A model generated the notes under the pieces. That model did no database searches. It saw only the letters and a list, made by a program, of their open reading frames with translations, and was not told the origin of the DNA. Positions 3,998-5,815 of a stretch of 5,815 nt of DNA are shown here, piece after piece; position 1 is the first letter of the stretch, and every line of letters begins with the position of its first letter. Origin of the DNA: Acidimicrobiia bacterium. Its GTDB lineage: Bacteria > Actinomycetota > Acidimicrobiia > IMCC26256 > JAENVU01. The stretch is taken from assembly GCA_016650415.1 (NCBI GenBank), contig JAENVU010000177.1, forward strand, positions 1 through 5,815, in the 5' to 3' direction. The translations under genes were made by a program, and so were the position numbers.

Positions 3998-5526
3998 GCG
4001 AGGCGCCAACCACTGGCGCACCTCGTCGATGGGGAGTCCTCATCGCCGCGGGCTCGGGGATCGCCCTCGCGCTCAGCATGCCCGGGACCGACATCGGTCC
4101 GCTGGCCCTCGTTGCGCTCGCGCCGCTGTGCTGGCTCTGGCACGACGCGCCACCGCGACGGGCCGCCCTGTTCGGCTTCGTTGCCGGGCTCGCGTACTTC
4201 GGGATCCACCTCTCGTGGACGTGGTACTTCGGCGCCGTCGCGATCGTTCCACTGGTCGCGCTGCAAGCCGCGTTCTGGGCCGTCGCCGGCGCGCTGGTGG
4301 CACTCTGGGCGAAGCGGGGAGTGCGCTCACCCTTCGTCATCGCCGCGATCTGGGTGCTCCTCGAAGCGGCCCGGACCCGTTGGCCCCTCGACGGTCTGGC
4401 CTGGGGTCAGGTCGGCGTCGCGCTCCACGACCAGAGCGTCGGCCACGCGCTCGCGAGCTGGGGCGGCGTCCCGCTCGCGACGTTCGTCGTCGTGGTGGTG
4501 AACGCCTTCGTGGCCGATCTGGTGCGGTCAGTACGCGCTTCGGACCGGAGTTCGCGACAATCCGCCGCACTCGGCCTCGTCGCGCTGATCGCCGCGGTTG
4601 CCGTCGCGACGGCGACCCGGTTCGAACCCCACCCCAACGGCCGGCTCCGGTACGCCCTGATCCAGGGCAACGACAAGAACCGGTACCTCACCAACACCGA
4701 GTTGGCGACCGACTACCTGACCCGATCGCATCTGGCATTGGCCCACACGCTGCGCGGTCGCTACGACCTCATCGTGTTCCCGGAGTCGGCGCTCGCGACG
4801 GATCCCGAGATCGATCCCGGGCTCAAGGCCGAGATCACCGGCCTTGCCCGCGAGCACCACAGCTGGCTGATGGCAAACGTGATCGACGAGCAAACCGAGC
4901 CGGGGAAGGCGTTCAACGCCAACCGCTTGTACTCACCACAGGGGCGGCTCTTGGGCACGTATGCCAAACGTCACTTGGTGCCGTTCGGTGAGTACGTACC
5001 GTGGCGCGGCTCGCTCAGCTTCATCAGCGCCCTCCAGCAGATTCCGCACGACTTCACCCCCGGCACGCGAATCGGTATCGAGACCGTCGCCGGGCACACG
5101 ATCAGCAGCGTGATCTGTTTCGAGAGTGCATTCGGTCCTTTGATGCGCGAATCGGCGGCCGCGGGCGCCGAGATGATCGTCGTGACCACCAACAACCGCT
5201 CGTACCGGCGATCGGCGAACTCCGAACAGCACGTGGCCCTCAGTCAGATGAGCGCCGCAGCCGTCGGCCGACCATTCCTGCATGCGTCCGTGTCCGGCAT
5301 CACGGCCGTCATCGACGCCGACGGAGTGATCCATCGCGAGACCGAGTTGTTTCACAACACGGTCGTGAGCGGTACCGTCGTCCCGACGACGGGGTCCACC
5401 CCATATGTCCGATTCGGTGACTGGGTCGAATGGGGGAGCGGGATCCTCGTCACCGCTGCGCTGGCCCTGGGCATGGTGCGCGCCCGTAGAATCCGCAACA
5501 CCGCCGGCCAGGGGAGTGAGCAGTGA
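3994..5526 (+). CDS. lnt: Apolipoprotein N-acyltransferase
   Basis: Lnt transfers an acyl chain from a phospholipid to the N-terminal cysteine of lipoproteins at the outer face of the cytoplasmic membrane, the last step of lipoprotein maturation after Lgt and LspA. The 510 residues match the usual length. Hydrophobic segments at about 15-30, 35-50, 57-75, 80-105, 112-126, 155-177 and 190-207 form the membrane part. A nitrilase-like domain (about 218-465) follows, then a last membrane segment at about 481-496. The catalytic triad is visible: E264 in VFPESA, K325 in YAKRHLVPFGEYVP and C375 in SVICFESAFG. The usual WPE tryptophan is phenylalanine here. The segment TTNNRSYRRSANSEQH (398-413) replaces the proteobacterial 'TNDAWFG' stretch. 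The start is GTG at 3994, overlapping the upstream stop (GTGA), with GGGA at 3984-3987 as ribosome-binding site. It is translationally coupled to its neighbours. Confidence 0.93.
   Translation: MSEAPTTGAPRRWGVLIAAGSGIALALSMPGTDIGPLALVALAPLCWLWHDAPPRRAALFGFVAGLAYFGIHLSWTWYFGAVAIVPLVALQAAFWAVAGALVALWAKRGVRSPFVIAAIWVLLEAARTRWPLDGLAWGQVGVALHDQSVGHALASWGGVPLATFVVVVVNAFVADLVRSVRASDRSSRQSAALGLVALIAAVAVATATRFEPHPNGRLRYALIQGNDKNRYLTNTELATDYLTRSHLALAHTLRGRYDLIVFPESALATDPEIDPGLKAEITGLAREHHSWLMANVIDEQTEPGKAFNANRLYSPQGRLLGTYAKRHLVPFGEYVPWRGSLSFISALQQIPHDFTPGTRIGIETVAGHTISSVICFESAFGPLMRESAAAGAEMIVVTTNNRSYRRSANSEQHVALSQMSAAAVGRPFLHASVSGITAVIDADGVIHRETELFHNTVVSGTVVPTTGSTPYVRFGDWVEWGSGILVTAALALGMVRARRIRNTAGQGSEQ
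5511..5516 (+). promoter_or_regulatory. Ribosome-binding site (GGGGAG) fixing the GTG start at 5523
   Basis: GGGGAG lies six bases before GTG 5523, inside the last codons of lnt. It is the strongest Shine-Dalgarno-like element in the window and supports the overlapping GTG start of the last gene. Confidence 0.65.
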
Positions 5527-5815
5527 CCGATCACGAGACGCCACTTGGCCGGGCCGTCGAGCTGTTCGTCTATGCACCGATCGGATTGGCGATGTTCGCC
5601 AAGGACACCGTGCCGACGTTCATGAAGATGTTCGTCGCCCGGGGTCAGACCGAGGTCACCCAGCGCCGCAAGACGGCCGGCACCCAAGCCGATCAGTACA
5701 AGACGATCGGGCAGATGGCGGTCAAGTTCGGGGGACCGGAAGTCAAGCGCCAGGCCGAGGCCGCCGCGACGACGGTCCGCAAGAAGGCCGAGGAAACCGT
5801 CGCCGGGCTCGCCGC
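5523..5815 (+). CDS. Conserved-looking protein of unknown function, 3' end outside window
   Basis: GTG at 5523 overlaps the lnt stop by 4 bp (GTGA) and has a strong ribosome-binding site. The frame is open to the window end (97 complete codons). The product starts MTDHETPLGRAVELF, continues with a moderately hydrophobic stretch (VELFVYAPIGLAMFAKDTV, 12-30) that may be an amphipathic or membrane-associated helix, then KMFVARGQTEVTQRRK. From about residue 70 it is rich in Ala, Lys, Glu and Arg with a helical, coiled-coil-like pattern (VKRQAEAAATTVRKKAEETV). I do not recognise a named family with confidence; short proteins with a 'YAPxG' N-terminus and a charged helical tail occur in actinobacteria, by memory only. 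Coupling to lnt suggests an envelope-related role, which is inference. Confidence 0.72.
   Translation, partial: MTDHETPLGRAVELFVYAPIGLAMFAKDTVPTFMKMFVARGQTEVTQRRKTAGTQADQYKTIGQMAVKFGGPEVKRQAEAAATTVRKKAEETVAGLA

Noticed and set aside
3356..4340. Long minus-strand open frames opposite the zinc-ribbon and lnt genes
   Set aside because: They are serine/arginine-rich mirror translations of GAC/GAG repeats and of high-GC codons, with no recognisable domain. The + strand genes have clear motifs.

Overview
The window reads as chromosomal DNA from a high-GC actinobacterium. It has strong G/C bias at third codon positions, a HelY-type helicase, a zinc-ribbon protein of the actinobacterial DUF4193 type and an actinobacterial-looking lnt. 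An Acidimicrobiia (Ilumatobacter-like) origin is my best guess from the combination of gene types; it is an inference, not a database result. All six credible genes lie on the + strand. I see no insertion sequence, phage gene, CRISPR array, tRNA or rRNA.

Layout. (1) Positions 1-1465 hold the 3' end of a Ski2-like RNA helicase (helY, DSHCT domain). A 223-residue protein follows 13 bp later; it looks like a shortened, motif-degenerate relative of diacylglycerol/YegS lipid kinases. (2) A 65-bp gap carries a -10-like TATCCT placed so close to the next ATG that the mRNA may be leaderless. (3) Positions 1531-3132 encode a 533-residue protein made of two ThyX-like (flavin-dependent thymidylate synthase) halves, each keeping a different part of the ThyX signature. 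(4) Positions 3133-3532 are a 400-bp gap without a credible protein gene but dense in inverted repeats. It ends in a 15-bp paired closing stem, an internal bubble, a 15-position apical hairpin and a T7 tract: a good candidate for an unassigned structured RNA with its own terminator. A separate TATAGT -10 box follows. (5) Positions 3533-5815 form a tight operon: an acidic protein with a C-terminal four-cysteine zinc ribbon, apolipoprotein N-acyltransferase (lnt, triad E264/K325/C375), and a membrane-proximal-looking protein of unknown function cut by the window end. Both junctions are 4-bp GTGA start/stop overlaps, which suggests translational coupling.

Functionally the window mixes RNA metabolism, a lipid-kinase-like pseudoenzyme candidate, a ThyX paralogue and lipoprotein maturation. 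No single pathway unites them. The most interesting items are the structured RNA candidate, the split-signature double ThyX protein and the degenerate lipid kinase.
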